DNA from: Linanthus parryae
Taxonomy: Eukaryota; Streptophyta; Magnoliopsida; Ericales; Polemoniaceae
NCBI GenBank assembly: GCA_023055425.1
Contig: JALGPY010000013.1
Coordinates: 14,545,735-14,609,734 of the forward strand
DNA: 64,000 nt
Direction: 5' to 3'
This document shows, piece by piece, positions 8,053 through 19,574 of the stretch. The stretch's first letter is position 1, and each line of letters begins with the position of its first letter. The position numbers and the translations under genes were made by a program. The notes beneath the pieces are model-generated. The model was not told the DNA's origin and ran no database searches. It saw only the letters and a list, made by a program, of their open reading frames with translations.

Positions 8053-9469
8053 TGTTGGAATAGATGCCCTAGAGGCAGTCTTGTGTGGTATGAACAATAT
8101 TTTTGGCTAGAATAATCATTGTATTATTTATGGAGATATTTAATATAATGAAGTCCTTAGATTACAAATGTATCGTTTATCTTAAATATCCATAGTTGAT
8201 TATATTGGTTAACAAGACGATCAACTATAGACTAGTGTGTGGGTAGTCAAAATAGAGATATCAAGTCTAGCACATGCTATGCACTAAGTGTAATGGTATA
8301 CTAGATTGACCCACAAAGAGATGGCTATATACAAGTTATGTAAAGTCACAAATGCATCTCATTGTGACAATGGTATTGTTGTCATTAGACTTGAAGTCAC
8401 TAGATACTCTAGTTGTGAAAAATCATGTTTGATATTATCAAATGTTGTGCTTTAATCGGGTAACCATAGAGGTAGTTATCGGGCATGATAGGAAGCAAGC
8501 TTAGAGATGGTAGTGACGTAGATAGGCTTTGTCCCTCCCACGTAACGGGAGAAAGTATCCGCCACCACTCGAGGGGTAGTTCTTACAGAATGTATGGCCA
8601 AACTCTGATAAATCATTACAGGATATTGATGTTAACTACATGGATAAGATTATTCCCAGGATCGAGAAACTATGGATTGGATATACCAGTGTGACTTTTT
8701 TGTCTCGTGTTCAATATGGATATGGATACAAAGGGATAATGAAATACGGTAACACTGGTCACAAAGTTTGTCGGATTACTGACTATTTCTATCAGTTGGG
8801 TGGAATAGATGTGTTACTACACACTGCTCTATGTTAGAAATTGTTACTACCAAATAAGTAAAAACCTATGGGGTCCCATACCCTATGGATTAAACTAGAC
8901 TTGATAATTAATTAATATGATTAATTAATTAGAAGGATCAATGCACAATCACATGAAAACTTAGTAGGACTAATTTGCAAGGTCAACTAATCCATGTAAG
9001 GACATGATTAGTATTGGGGCTATTATGTAGTTAACAAGCAGTTGTTAGACTATAAAAAGACACTCCTAGCATATTTTATCATAAATTTTATAATTCTTAT
9101 CACACAAGAGAGAGTGAGAAAAAATCAATGAGAGAGACAAGACAAGGAGGCCGAACCCCCCCCCCCCTCCGCCCCTGCCTGAAGGCGGCGTGCCGCCCCC
9201 TTTGCTCCGGTTTGCGTTTTTTTCTTCTTCCTCCTTCTATCAATTTATAGCATAAACGAGTGGAGGGACTCTAGACTTTATACTAGGCGTGGAATACTAT
9301 AGAGACGTGGAAACTATTTGACGTGAAGTCATTAAAGGAGACAAACAAGGTACATGATGTTTCTATCCTTTACCATCGTTATGATGTCTAGTCATGTGTT
9401 CCTTGGAGGTTCTTGAACGAAATTGTTTAATATTTATTCCGTTGTGTAATCTATATCAAAACCCTCTAG
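8053..9469 (+). mobile_element. Copia element B, 5' LTR
   Basis: It starts TGTTGGAATAGATGCCCTAG and ends TATCAAAACCCTCTAG, directly before a TGGTATCAGAGCC primer-binding site. About 1417 bp. Related LTRs of the same family lie at 40427-41851 (minus), 42285-43688 (plus) and 46988-48474 (minus), sharing the blocks TTATTTATGG.TATTTAAT, ATAGACTAGT and CCTATGGGGTC. A run of nine C lies at about 9157. The LTR would supply promoter and polyadenylation signals. It has drifted from its relatives by substitutions and indels, consistent with an old insertion. Confidence 0.9.
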
Positions 9470-9482
9470 TGGTATCAGAGCC
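9470..9482 (+). other. Primer-binding site of element B (initiator Met tRNA)
   Basis: TGGTATCAGAGCC, complementary to the 3' end of plant initiator methionyl-tRNA, placed immediately after the LTR. It would prime minus-strand DNA synthesis. Confidence 0.9.
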
Positions 9483-10797
9483 ACAAGTCGTAGTGCATAA
9501 CGTGGTTTATGTGTTACTTTGTTGTTAGTATTACACCATTATTATGACTTATCGCTTAAAATTTAATTAGGCATAATGATGCAATTTGAATATGATTTAA
9601 ATAAGAATGAGCTAATTTTACGTATGATGTAAATATTTGTGAATTTGGATCACATATGATGTGAAATTTAGGATCTAGAAAACTAGGGTTTGTGCACAAT
9701 AGGAATCAATTTGGAAACAAGCAAACTTGGGAAACAAGGAAGGAAAAAACCCTAGGGCCAAAACCCTAGGGCCTTCCGCCCCCTTCTTTGCCGCCAAGCT
9801 AGCCACGGCCAAGGGCCAGGCCGGCCTAGCGCGCGGCTTGGCCGCGTGGTCTAGGGCCGACTGGCCCAAGGCCGTTTGGCGGTCCATTAGGGGTTCGACC
9901 AAGGAGTTGGTGGGCCCTTCTTGGAACGTTTTAACCCTAGTACATCCAAAATCAACTAAAATTGTCCAAGCATGTTAAAACCGAATTTAACTGTATTATG
10001 TTCTTTTGCATGGTGATTGGATATGGCCTTATATGTGGATGTTGTGAATTTTTATTTTGTGATGATTTGGGTTTATTTTAATAAATAATTAAATAGGTTT
10101 TACGGCCTACGAGCCCGTATTCTCCTCAACTTGTGCGGTCTCTCTATTTAGCATAGATGCTAGCTAGTATTATATATAGTAGATGATATTCAAGACTTGG
10201 AGAATAATACTAAAGAATTGAAGAAACCACAAGATGGTGGCATTCCACAAGCTAAGGTGCATGGACTTAAAGATGGAGGCACATGGAGATGAGCTTGCTA
10301 TTTTTTGGGGCTTACAGATATTCCAATTGGCTTGGGAATATCTTATTTTAGGAGACCATTTCCACATCACTTTTATTTATTTGTTTTTGGTTGTTTAAAT
10401 TATTGTCTTGTTATTTCTTGTTGGTGTATGGATGATACAGCTCGGATCTTTTATTTTGGGATTATCCAACCCCAATAAGTAGATCAATTGATATGGATCA
10501 ACAAAAACAATTAAAAAAATAAAATGGGAACATCCATCAAATTTAAATCTTGTGTTTTTGCCTTATAATTACTTAACACTCGTCATAATCATGATTTATC
10601 AAGTTCGGGCTTGCCAAAGCAAGGCGACTTGATTCATCATTGTGTGGCGCGACGACATAAGCTAGTAATGTGCGATTGTTGAAGTAAGAGTTGGACGCAA
10701 CTAGGATACTTCAATAGGAATGAAAGCCTAGAAGCAAACAATTGAGATTATCTATGGGATAGATAAATAAGGAGTTATTTTCCCAATTGAACAAAGA
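9483..10797 (+). other. Element B untranslated leader (left part)
   Basis: A long leader between primer-binding site and gag. It contains a GC-rich island (9740-9910) with repeated GGCC words. The same island appears on the minus strand at 39990-40150 and 46500-46660, so it belongs to this retrotransposon family. Short open frames within it are not conserved in the other copies. Its right end (TATCTATGGGATAGATAAATA through CCCAATTGAAC, with one base split) matches the uninterrupted leader of element C. Sirevirus J splits the leader at 10798. Confidence 0.75.
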
Positions 10798-12011
10798 TGA
10801 AGGGGTGTACAGTAGGTAGAAATGCATAATCAATACTCTAGAAGGGGGGTTGAATATAGTAAGCAATATTTTTCTAAAAATGCAAGAATAGTGGTTTCAG
10901 AAGATTTGTTAGGTGAATCAAGGCCTTGAAATGAGTTTCAAGCCCTTTGAATGAAAACAATTTTAGAGTATAAAAAAATAAGTCTATTTCAAGGCCTTGA
11001 AATGAGTTTCAAATCCTTAAAATGAAACTGTTCTGAATGCTGCAAAAGTTCTAAGTACAAAACTAAAAATAAATGAAAGAGACACAAGATATATAGAGTT
11101 CAGTCGACTTGGACCTACGTCTCTACCTCAACGATCTTCTCCCTGTAGGATTTTCAACACAATTCTTATTAATCCACAGCTAAGCCCTAGTCTCAAGCAC
11201 AGAGAGATGCCTTACTTTGTTAAAGCTTGTGGTTCTCACTAACCTATCTAGTACCTGCTCTAGCTATCTGATTAAGTAAGAATTATCTATTGTTCACTTT
11301 GAACAATCCTTGAGAATAAGAACTAGAAGTATTATAAAAAAAGATATACACATGAAGTATATAAGAGAAGAACACTCGTACTGAATTTGCAATGAGTATG
11401 CAGTGTTCTTCTAGTGATTGGATTGAGAGAGATGAATCTGCTCCTTTGTTGTTTGTCAATCCTTTAGTTTTTTTGAGTGTCTTTGCTAATTGCCTAGTTG
11501 CAATGCTTTAGCTATCCATATTTTTATAAATGAAGATCTTCAGGATCTTCTCTTTAACAAACTTTTTAATTTGTAGCTTCAGCTTCTCTAACAACTTCTC
11601 CAACGGATAGTTTGATCAATATTTTCAAGGATATTGATTTGACATTGTATGAAAAATTGGTAAAAAACTTCCAAACATAGTAGGATTGATCACATAATCA
11701 ATTCATCATCTAAATCCCTTTCCTTGAAAACTCAGGTTCGGAAACAAATCCTGAAAAATAGGAAACAAAAAACCCTAAAAAACTGAGTCAAACAGATGAT
11801 GTCAGATACCGTAAACTGTGTCAAAATACTTTTTCTTTCATCATCTAGTATCGACCAATCAAGCTGAGGGGTTTAGGAGTTGAATTTAGATCAGAAACTC
11901 CCCCTTAAGTTCATGCATGAAAAGCATACCCAGTTTCAAGGCTTTGAAAGCTGTTTTTAGGCCTTGAAATATACCAGCTATTTCAATTCTTGAAGCTGGA
12001 TTGAACTTACA
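10798..12011 (-). mobile_element. Sirevirus J 3' LTR
   Basis: On the minus strand it begins TGTAAGTTCAATCCAGCTTC and ends TGTACACCCCTTCA, 1214 bp. It matches 19575-20757 throughout, including CCACAGCTAAGCCCTAG, the TCAAGGCCTTGAAATGAG palindromic blocks and CTCTAGAAGG near the end. It would carry the polyadenylation signal of the element's RNA. Confidence 0.92.
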
Positions 12012-12275
12012 ATCTCCCCCTTGATGAAATACAAAACCACAATCTGTTTGATACTGCGATTCTGCAAAAAATACTCGTTAGCATATAGTCAAATATAGCA
12101 CATGATATCCAAAATAAATCCAACTTATTAATTTGATGAAAGTGCCACATATCATCAAAGTTCAGATAATCAATTCTACGGACCAAAAACCAAACCAGGA
12201 AACCAGGTCAGATAAGCAAATAAAAAAAAAAAAACTAGATTTCTGCCCCTTTTTTACTTTCATCAAAAAAGAATG
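12012..12275 (-). other. Sirevirus J polypurine tracts
   Basis: On the minus strand TTTCATCAAGGGGGAGAT abuts the 3' LTR. A second tract, TGATGAAAGTAAAAAAGGGG, lies about 230 bases upstream (near 12245-12268), giving the paired arrangement also seen in Sireviruses A and G. The bases between are an untranslated 3' region. Confidence 0.8.
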
Positions 12276-12419
12276 AGAAGATTTTGGATCAAAGTTTTTG
12301 GAATGACTTTAAAAGACTAATTGAAAATATGAAATTTTTAAGACTTTGAAACGGTTTTCAAGGCCTTGAAAAGGAGAAGAAAGAGTAGGCAAGAGTTAAG
12401 GGGTTGGGTCTTCATCTCC

Positions 12420-14158
12420 TTACTGCTCTGCATCTTCTTTTTGAAAATTTCCCTCATCATCATCAACCTGTTCGTCTTCTTGTTCAGCCACATCAATATC
12501 AACTTCACCTTCTCCCTCAAACCAATCAGCAGCAGTCACAATTTCTGGAACATTTGTTTTCTTTGATTTCTTCTTCTTGAGATCTATAAGTGGTGCTCCT
12601 GAATCTGGATTGTCCACTTCTTACTATTGATCTGCAGCTGGTTCATCAACCACCTTCTTTCCCTTACATTTGACCTGAGCAGCCTCTTCCTGAGTTGAGT
12701 GTTCACTGAGCAGATCCTTTGCTGAATCAGCCTTTTTGATACTCATTGCAGCTTGAGACACTTCTTCAGGCACATCAAACATTGTCATGCTTCTGAACAT
12801 GTTTTCAACCATGTACTTCACCTTCCTAAGATCAGTGTCAAACCCATGTTTATTCTCCTTCAGTTCATCAATGTCCATCTGATGTTCTTTCAGCATCTGA
12901 AGAACCAAGGGGTTATGTTGAGGCCGAGAGGTTTGGCTTGAAGTAGGGGTCAAGGTCTTAGGTTTGAGAAATTTCTTAGAGTCCAACTCTTCTTCTGTCA
13001 TATCTGAGTATAGCTTCCAAGTCTTAGCACTGGTTTTAACAACTCCAATCTTCTCAAATGCCTTCTCATTAAGCATACCAAACCCAGTAGTGATAGTCTC
13101 TACCCTATCAGTTGGAATTTCAAACTGTTGGAAGAAAGAGGTGAGCAAGTTGGCATATGGAAATTGGTGTTTTCTCTGATAGATTTGGCTATACAGCATG
13201 TGTTCCATTACAAGATTTGGAAAATCAACTTCATAACCATGTATAACGAAATACATTAAGTGTAACACCCTATCAGTGATCAGCTCCTTTGAGTATTCCC
13301 TTGGTACCATACATCTCATCAAGATTGTAAACAAGATTTTGGCTTCAACAGTCAGCACAGAGTGTGTTAACTTTTGGGATGAAGTAGGGGTATTGGGAAA
13401 AAAGAACTATTCGTTTGCTATTTTCAGGGCTTCACTCTTTGGAGGGTAGTTACCGGTATCATACCTCTCAGGAAAACCTAGAAAATTTGAAAACTCAGAG
13501 TGATGTAGTTCCATATCAATACCAGCAACTTTGGTCTGAATTACCAGATTTGCAGTTTTCCTGAGTTGCTTCATGTTTAGGTAAAAGAATCTGTTGAGTC
13601 TAGGGTAGGCTAAATCTGGAGGGTTTAGAACAAACCAAAGAGATCTTTTCTTCAACATTTTGATACACTTAAGGATCATTCCATGTAACATAGGAACACT
13701 AATCATACTACAGAATGCAACTGGCCTAGAAGAAAATCCATCTAGCCATTAACCTCTAGAATATGAGTAATGAACCATGTATTATCGAGGGTTTATTTCT
13801 TACCGGCGGATTTCTTCTTCTCTGAATAGATCTGTAGCGCCTTCCCAATTTTCTCCTCATGTTCATCCTCTGTCACTTTCTCTTTTCCTTTGCCTTTGTC
13901 TGCTTTGTCAGCCTTCTTCTTCACCTTCGTAGGGTTGCCAATCAGAATTCTTTTCTGTTTTTGTTGAGAAGACTCCATTGTCTTCTTTTTCTTGCTGGAT
14001 ACTGGTGTCTGATCTTTCTTTTCCTTCTTCTTGGGAGGAGGAGGTGCCATGTCTTCTGCTGTTGGGGTCTTTGAACTGGAATCCCCACAGATGGTCTGAA
14101 CCTCTTCCACACTAGCCTTTCTTTTCTTCTCTGTGACAGCCTTTGAAGCACCAGCCAT
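12420..14158 (-). pseudogene. Sirevirus J env-like gene, downstream of pol
   Basis: Four open blocks lie in order on the minus strand downstream of pol. The first starts at ATG 14158 with MAGASKAVTEKKRK and is Lys/Glu-rich with a PPPPKKKEKK stretch (nuclear-signal-like). The second (13407-13706) has a folded domain with LWFVLNPPDLAYPRLNRFFY and FSNFLGFP. The third (12624-13358) has MRCMVPREYSKELITDRVLH, a coiled-coil-like QMLKEHQMDIDELKENKHG segment and an acidic end. The fourth (12420-12617) is a DLKKKKSKK and acidic tail. This resembles the extra gene of plant Sireviruses, whose function is unknown. I see no signal peptide and no convincing membrane anchor in the main ORFs. The gap at 13707-13795 contains GTAAGA and GCTAG and may be a short intron. 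A stop and frameshifts separate the other blocks, so it is dead. Confidence 0.7.
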
Positions 14159-14332
14159 CTCTGTCAGAGGCTCTTCTATTGCCCATTGAGGTTTGGGGAG
14201 AAGAAAATAGAGGTAGGATAGATACGAAGAAGAGAAAGAAAGAAGGAGATAAATAGAAGAGAGTTTCAGTTTGAAAAGGAAACTAAATATTCTTCCTAAT
14301 CTTTGAAGATCTGCAGAATCAAAAAGATTCAC

Positions 14333-14639
14333 ATTTTGTGTATGTAGTTCGAAATAAAAGATATAACACTATTTTGGCTGAAAAGGGGTATTTGAAAATT
14401 TAAGGGGTAAGACTGAGCAATTATCTACAAAGATAACACCCAACATTGAAAGATCCAAATAATTGACTAACTAGCATACAATCTTATTTTCAAGGCTTAG
14501 GAATTGGTTTCAAGGCCTTGAAAAGCTTTATGATTGAAAGAACATATAGTCAAAGCTTTGAAAAGATTTTCAAGTATTTGAAATCAGTTCAAACCATTGA
14601 AACACATAATACTTACCTGATTCTCCCCCTACACCATAT
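14333..14639 (-). other. Spacer between Sirevirus J pol and env-like gene
   Basis: No coding potential. It contains several TTTCAAGGC..TTGAAA palindromic motifs (14491-14500, 14510-14526) characteristic of the family. Confidence 0.6.
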
Positions 14640-16189
14640 TTAGCATGCCATATTCCAAATCTGAAGGCTGAGAATCTTTCATTAGGCAATGGTTTAGTGA
14701 AGATATCTGCAAATTTCAAGTTAGTAGAAACAAATTCAAGAATAATATCACCTCTTTCAGCATGATCTCTGATGAAGTGATGCCTGGCATCAATATGCTT
14801 TGTTCTTGAATGCTGAACTGGATTTTCTTAATTAATATTGAACTTGTGTTGTCACACTTGATAGGTATATCTCTGAAATTTAATCCAAGGTTTCTCATTT
14901 GTTGTGCTATCCATAACTATTGTGAATAGAAAACTCCAGCTGCTATGTATTCTTTTTCTGCTGTTGATAGTGCCACCGAGTTTTGCTTCTTTGAATGCCA
15001 TCTCAATAAAGATGATCCAAGAAATTGGCAGCATCCTGATGTTCTCTTTCTATCAACTTTATATCCTACAAAGTCAGCATCTGAATAGCCACACAAAGAG
15101 AAGTTAGATTTTTTAGGATACCAAATCCCTAAGTCTTTGGTACTATTGAGATATCTAAATATTCTCTTAAATGCCGCCAAGTGTGATTCTATAGGATCAG
15201 CTTGAAATCTAGCACACGTTCACACGCATGATATATGGTCTACTAGTTTTGAGGTAGAGTAATGATCCAATCATACCTCTATACTCTTTTACATTCACAG
15301 TCTTGCCATATTCATCTTTGTCTAGAGCTAGTGTAGAACTCATGGGGGTCTTAATCTCTTCGGACTGAGACATATTATACTTGCTTAGCAAGTCTATTGT
15401 AAACTTGATTTGATGTAGCAATATTCCTTTCTTCATCTGATAAATTTGAAGTAGAAGAAAGAAGTTCAATTCTCCCATTAAGCTCATTTCAAATTCCCTG
15501 CTCATAAGACTTGAGAATTCCTTGCACAGAAGATCATTAGTAGCACAAAACAAAATACCCTCCACATAAATTTGAACTACAAGCATGTCTTTCTCATGAG
15601 TCTTTATGAAAAGGGTCTTATCTACTAATCCTCTTTTGAAATCATTTTCAAGTAGAAACTTTGACAATCTTTCATACGAAACTCTTGGAGCTTGTTTCAA
15701 ACCATAAAGAGCCTTGTCAAGTTTAACATGATCTGGAAACTTGTCATTTTTAAAACCTGGAGTTTGAGAAACATAAACTTCTTCTTGCAAATAGCCATTT
15801 CAGAAAGCACACTTCACATCCGTTTGAGAAAGTTTCATGTTCTCGTGAGATGAAAATGCAAGTAGAATTCGAATTGCTTCTAACCTGGCAACATGAGAAT
15901 TTTTTTCTTCATAGTCAATACCTTCTTCTTGATTATAGCCTTGAGCTACCAATCTAGCTTCGTTCATGATTACCTTTCCATTCTCATCTAACTTGTTTCT
16001 GAATATCCATCTGGTGCCAATGACGGACTGATTTCTTGGAGGAGGAAATAGATTCCAAACCTTGTTCCTTTCAAACTCATTGAGTTCACTTTGCATAGCT
16101 ATAATCATGTCTGATTCTTGTAATGCTTCCTTCACAATTTTAGGTTCTACAAGAGAGATAAAAGCATTAAAGGCACAAAGATTTTTCAA
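14640..16189 (-). pseudogene. Sirevirus J reverse transcriptase and RNase H
   Basis: The copia RVT_2 domain starts near 16189 with AFISLVEPK and NEFERNKVWNLFPPP, then SVIGTRWIFRNKLDE and ARLVAQGYNQEEGIDYEE. It continues at 15790 with EEVYVSQTPGF and LDKALYGLKQAPR. The catalytic YVDD motif is YVEG here (in the block IYVEGILFCATND), so the polymerase would be inactive even without the frameshifts. RNase H follows at 14917-15180 with YSDADFVGYKVDRKRTSG and STAEKEYIAA, then degrades to about 14640. The enzyme would copy element RNA to DNA in cytoplasmic particles. Confidence 0.88.
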
Positions 16190-17827
16190 TTGTCATATGG
16201 TTTGTGTACCGTTAGTTGGATCAGAAATAATGTTATCATCAGGATGATATGAGAGATATTTAAATCTCTTTCTTGGTGTCCAAGATTCAGGCTCTCCAAT
16301 TTTTTTTTCAAGTCTTTGAGAACTTGAAGTAGTAGCTTGTTGTGCTGTCTTCTCTGTAGATTCTGTTTCAAGGCTTTGAACCTTAGTTTCAAGGCCTTGA
16401 AAATGCATGCTTTATTCCTGTGACATTTCCTTGGATCCTTTTGAGGATTCTTCTTCAGTATCTGAATCATGCTTGTTCAGATTGAGATCTGCAAAACCAT
16501 CACTTAAAGAACCATCATAGCTTTCATCAAATATAACATGAATGCTTTCTTCAACAAGCTTGGTTCTCTTATTATAAACTTTATAGGCACTGCTTGTCTG
16601 CAAATAACCAAGAAAAATACTATCATCACTTATTGCATCAAACATACCAAGATTGTCCTTACCATTATTGTGGACAAAACAAGTACAACAAAAGGCTTGA
16701 AGTAAGAAATATTTGGTTTTCTTCCTTTGAACAGCTCATAGGGGGTCTTCTTCACAATAGGTCTAATCAAGCACCTATTAAGAATATAGTTTGCTCTATT
16801 CACAGCTTCTGCCCAGTATTGCTTTGGCAATTTGTTTTCCAGAAGCATTGTTCTGCATTGTTCTTGACTTGTCTTCAAGGGTCCTGTTATTTGTTTCAAC
16901 AACTTCATTCTGTTGAGGAACTCTAGGAGCAGAAAAGTTGTGAGAGATACCATGCTTAGAACAGATTACATCATGCTCTAATTGATCAAACTCTCTACCA
17001 TGATCACTTCTGATTAAAGAAATAGGTAGGTTTTTCAAGGTTTCAAGTACTCTACAAAGTTTTGAAAATTCAGTGAGAGCTTCATATTTTTCTCTAAGAA
17101 ACATAACCCAAGTATATCTAGAAAAATCATCTACAATAACAAGAAGGTACTTCTTACCCTTTGGAGTTGGAGTTATCATAGGACCACACATATCCATATG
17201 CAATAGTTCAATGGATCTAGTAGTACTTAAAATGTTGTTGGGTTTAAATGAGCTTCTAGTTTTCTTCCCTTGTCCACATGCCTTGCAAACTTCTTCATCA
17301 TTGAAATCAACAGAGGGTAGACCTCTTACTAAGTTCTTGGAAACCAGCTTATTTAGGGTATGCAAGCTAATGCGTCCCAATCTTCTGTGCCAAAGCTTTT
17401 AATCTTCTTTCAAGACCTTGAGACACTTCAAGTTTTCTCCTGCAACTTTGTTAGTTTGAAAACTTTGTTAGTTTGAAAACATTGTTTGATCTAGAGGTTG
17501 TGAGGATGCAATTTCCATTTTCTCATCTTGCACCACACATTTTTCTTTGTCAAAGATAACCTTGTTGTCGTTATCACAAATACGAGAAACACTAAGCAAA
17601 TTGAATTTCAAACAATCAACTAGATATACATCAGAAATGGAATTTTTAGAATTTGTTCCAACTTCACCAATACCATGAACGCTGCATTTGCCTTTTTCAC
17701 CAAGTGTAATTGATCCTTCAGATTGCTCCTTCACTTCTGAGAATAGAGATCTCTTTCCCCTCATGTGTCTTAAGCAACCACTGTCCATAAACCATTTCAT
17801 TTCTTTGATCTTGGCGACAACCTGCAA
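16190..17827 (-). pseudogene. Sirevirus J protease and integrase
   Basis: The protease begins near 17827 with WFMDSGCLRHM, the DSG catalytic motif, and ends in VYLVDCLKFNLLSVSRICD. The GAG-pre-integrase zinc finger lies around 17400-17260, with LWHRRLGRISLHTLNK and CKACGQGKK; the second zinc-binding His is Arg (GRI instead of GHI). The integrase core keeps D (LLHMDMCGPM), D (IRSDHGREFD) and E (VVETNNRTLED), though the word before E is altered. The C-terminal part ends near 16412 with ESIHVIFDES. A low-complexity hinge to reverse transcriptase (16190-16412) carries two TTTCAAGGC..TTGAAA palindromes. Several frameshifts and stops are present. Confidence 0.87.
16366..16403 (-). repeat. Palindromic motif pair in the integrase-RT hinge of J
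   Basis: TTTCAAGGCTTTGAA at 16367 and TTTCAAGGCCTTGAAAA at 16387, each self-complementary, lie 20 bases apart within coding sequence. The same spacing and words occur at 18243-18280 in gag and repeatedly in the LTRs. Confidence 0.85.
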
Positions 17828-17934
17828 ACACCATTCACTGCCTTACCCAGCTGTTAGACCAAGTGCTGAATTTAGATTCATATTCAGGGTCAACCATGTT
17901 AGGTGGTCTAACCCCTTTAGGAACCCAAATCTGT

Positions 17935-19525
17935 CTAACTTGTCCTTTGAGTTGGAATGGAAAAGTATTCCTCATTATGTGAGGGTCTCTTCACAAATCT
18001 GGTATTGTTTTTTTTGGGAAATTTTTTATTGCATCCAATACAAGTTTTGTGAACAGACTTTGAGCTACCTCTAAGAATCAAGTTGTGTTCTGAGCCTACA
18101 AGTTTTGTTTTGATTGATTCAGATTCTTGAAGTTTCTCAGTTAGAGTAGTCTTTTGTTTATCCAATTCACCAACTTGATGTTTTAGATTAACAATGTTGT
18201 CACTCAATAGAGTGTTTGCAGTGACTACTTCCTTGACTTTTGTTTTCAAGGCTTTGAAACTGGTTTTCAAGGCCTTGAAATCACTGTCAATTTTCTTCTG
18301 AGAGATTTCAAGATTCTGATTCAGGCAAACAAGATGCAAGTTTTCTTTTGCTTGCTCATGAACTTTTTCTTTCAAAACTCTAATATCTTTCACATAGTCC
18401 TCTTCATTTAAAAGAAAACTCTAATATGCTTGGCCATAAAGCATAGGTTGGCATGTTCTTCTTTAGATTCAGAGTCACTTGAGGTTTCTTATTCACTCCA
18501 GGATGCTATCATAGCTTTCTTTCTTCTATCATGGAATTTCTTTTGTAAGTTCTTGCTCTTTTTGTGTTGACAATCACTGATTAAGTTTCATGCATCACCA
18601 CACTCAAAGCAATTCATGAATTTAGGCTTATTACCATGTGAAGAAGATTTACCTTTGTAATCTTTGCTACTGGAGGATCTGTGTATGTCTCTGCTAAATT
18701 CCTTGTTACCAAATGTCTTCTTAGTTTTAAGAATTTTGGGCAAGGCTTTGGAAATCAAATCAAACGGATCTTCATTATCATCTTCAGTTTCAAGGCTCTG
18801 AAATGGTTCATTCTCATTTGCCATGAGAGGTAGGTTCTTCACACCTTCTGGTAGTTCTCCATCAACTTCACTCATGGATATTTCATGTTTAAGGAGCTTT
18901 CCTTATAGGTCATGAAGTTGAAGTAATGAGATATCTTGAGCTTCCTCAATAGTAGTAGTCTTTGGTACCCATTTTGTCTTTTGAAGACTTCTCAGAATCT
19001 TTCTAACTTTTTCTTCATTGGAAATGTGTTTTCCCAATTAATCAAGATTGTTGACAATGTCAGTGAATCTTTTGAACATGTCTTTGATTGACTCATCTCC
19101 ATTCATCTTGAATAGCTCATATTTCCTGAGATATATGTTGATCTTGGTTTTCTTGACTTGGCTGGTTCCCTCAAAGGTCACCACAAGCTGGTCCCAGATC
19201 TCCTTAGCAGTCTTGCAACCTGAGATCATGTAAAACTCATCTCCACTCAAGCACAATACAAGAGATTCATAGCTTTATAATTTTTGGAAAATTGTTCTCA
19301 CTCAGAAGAGGAGAGAGTGTCTTCAGATTTGGGAGTTCGAATCACATCTTTCTCTGTGCAAAAAGTTTGAGGACCATTCTGAATGATAGTCCAGAGTTCC
19401 ATATCCTGATCAATGATGAATATTTTCATCAAAGCTTTCCATTGGAAAAAATTGTCTTCACACAAGAGAGGAGGTATGATAGCAGCTCTTCCCTGAGAGA
19501 AACCACAATCACCTACAGTACTCAT
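17935..19525 (-). pseudogene. Sirevirus J gag
   Basis: Begins with MSTVGDCGFSQGRAA at 19525 (start chosen by identity with the gag starts of A and G). The UBN2-type gag domain runs to about 18900: DNFFQWKALMKIFIIDQDME, then CKTAKEIWDQLVVTFEGTSQ, then RKYELFKMNGDESIKDMFKR. A zinc knuckle follows near 18610-18575 as CFECGDA, then a stop and NLISDC. A coiled coil (17935-18393) contains the repeated word FKALKTSFKALKTK, produced by two copies of the palindromic motif. Its Sirevirus position, between gag core and protease, is typical. At least four stops or frameshifts make it nonfunctional. Confidence 0.88.
18243..18280 (-). repeat. Palindromic motif pair within J gag
   Basis: TTTTCAAGGCTTTGAAAC at 18243 and TTTTCAAGGCCTTGAAAT at 18263. 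Read on the coding strand they give the duplicated FKALKT words of the coiled coil. Confidence 0.85.
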
Positions 19526-19560
19526 AATAACAAAGTGGTTAAATCTATGCAGTGATACAA

Positions 19561-19572
19561 GCTCCGATACCA
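19561..19572 (-). other. Primer-binding site of Sirevirus J
   Basis: On the minus strand TGGTATCGGAGC, one mismatch from the complement of initiator Met tRNA, two bases inside the 5' LTR. Confidence 0.9.
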
Positions 19573-19574
19573 AT

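Noticed and set aside
9470..9482. tRNA gene at the tRNA-like words
   Set aside because: These are primer-binding sites complementary to a tRNA 3' end, with no cloverleaf sequence around them.
9727..9978. GC-rich 83-codon frame in the element B leader
   Set aside because: The same GC-rich island in the leaders at 39990-40150 and 46500-46660 does not keep the frame; base composition alone explains the lack of stops.
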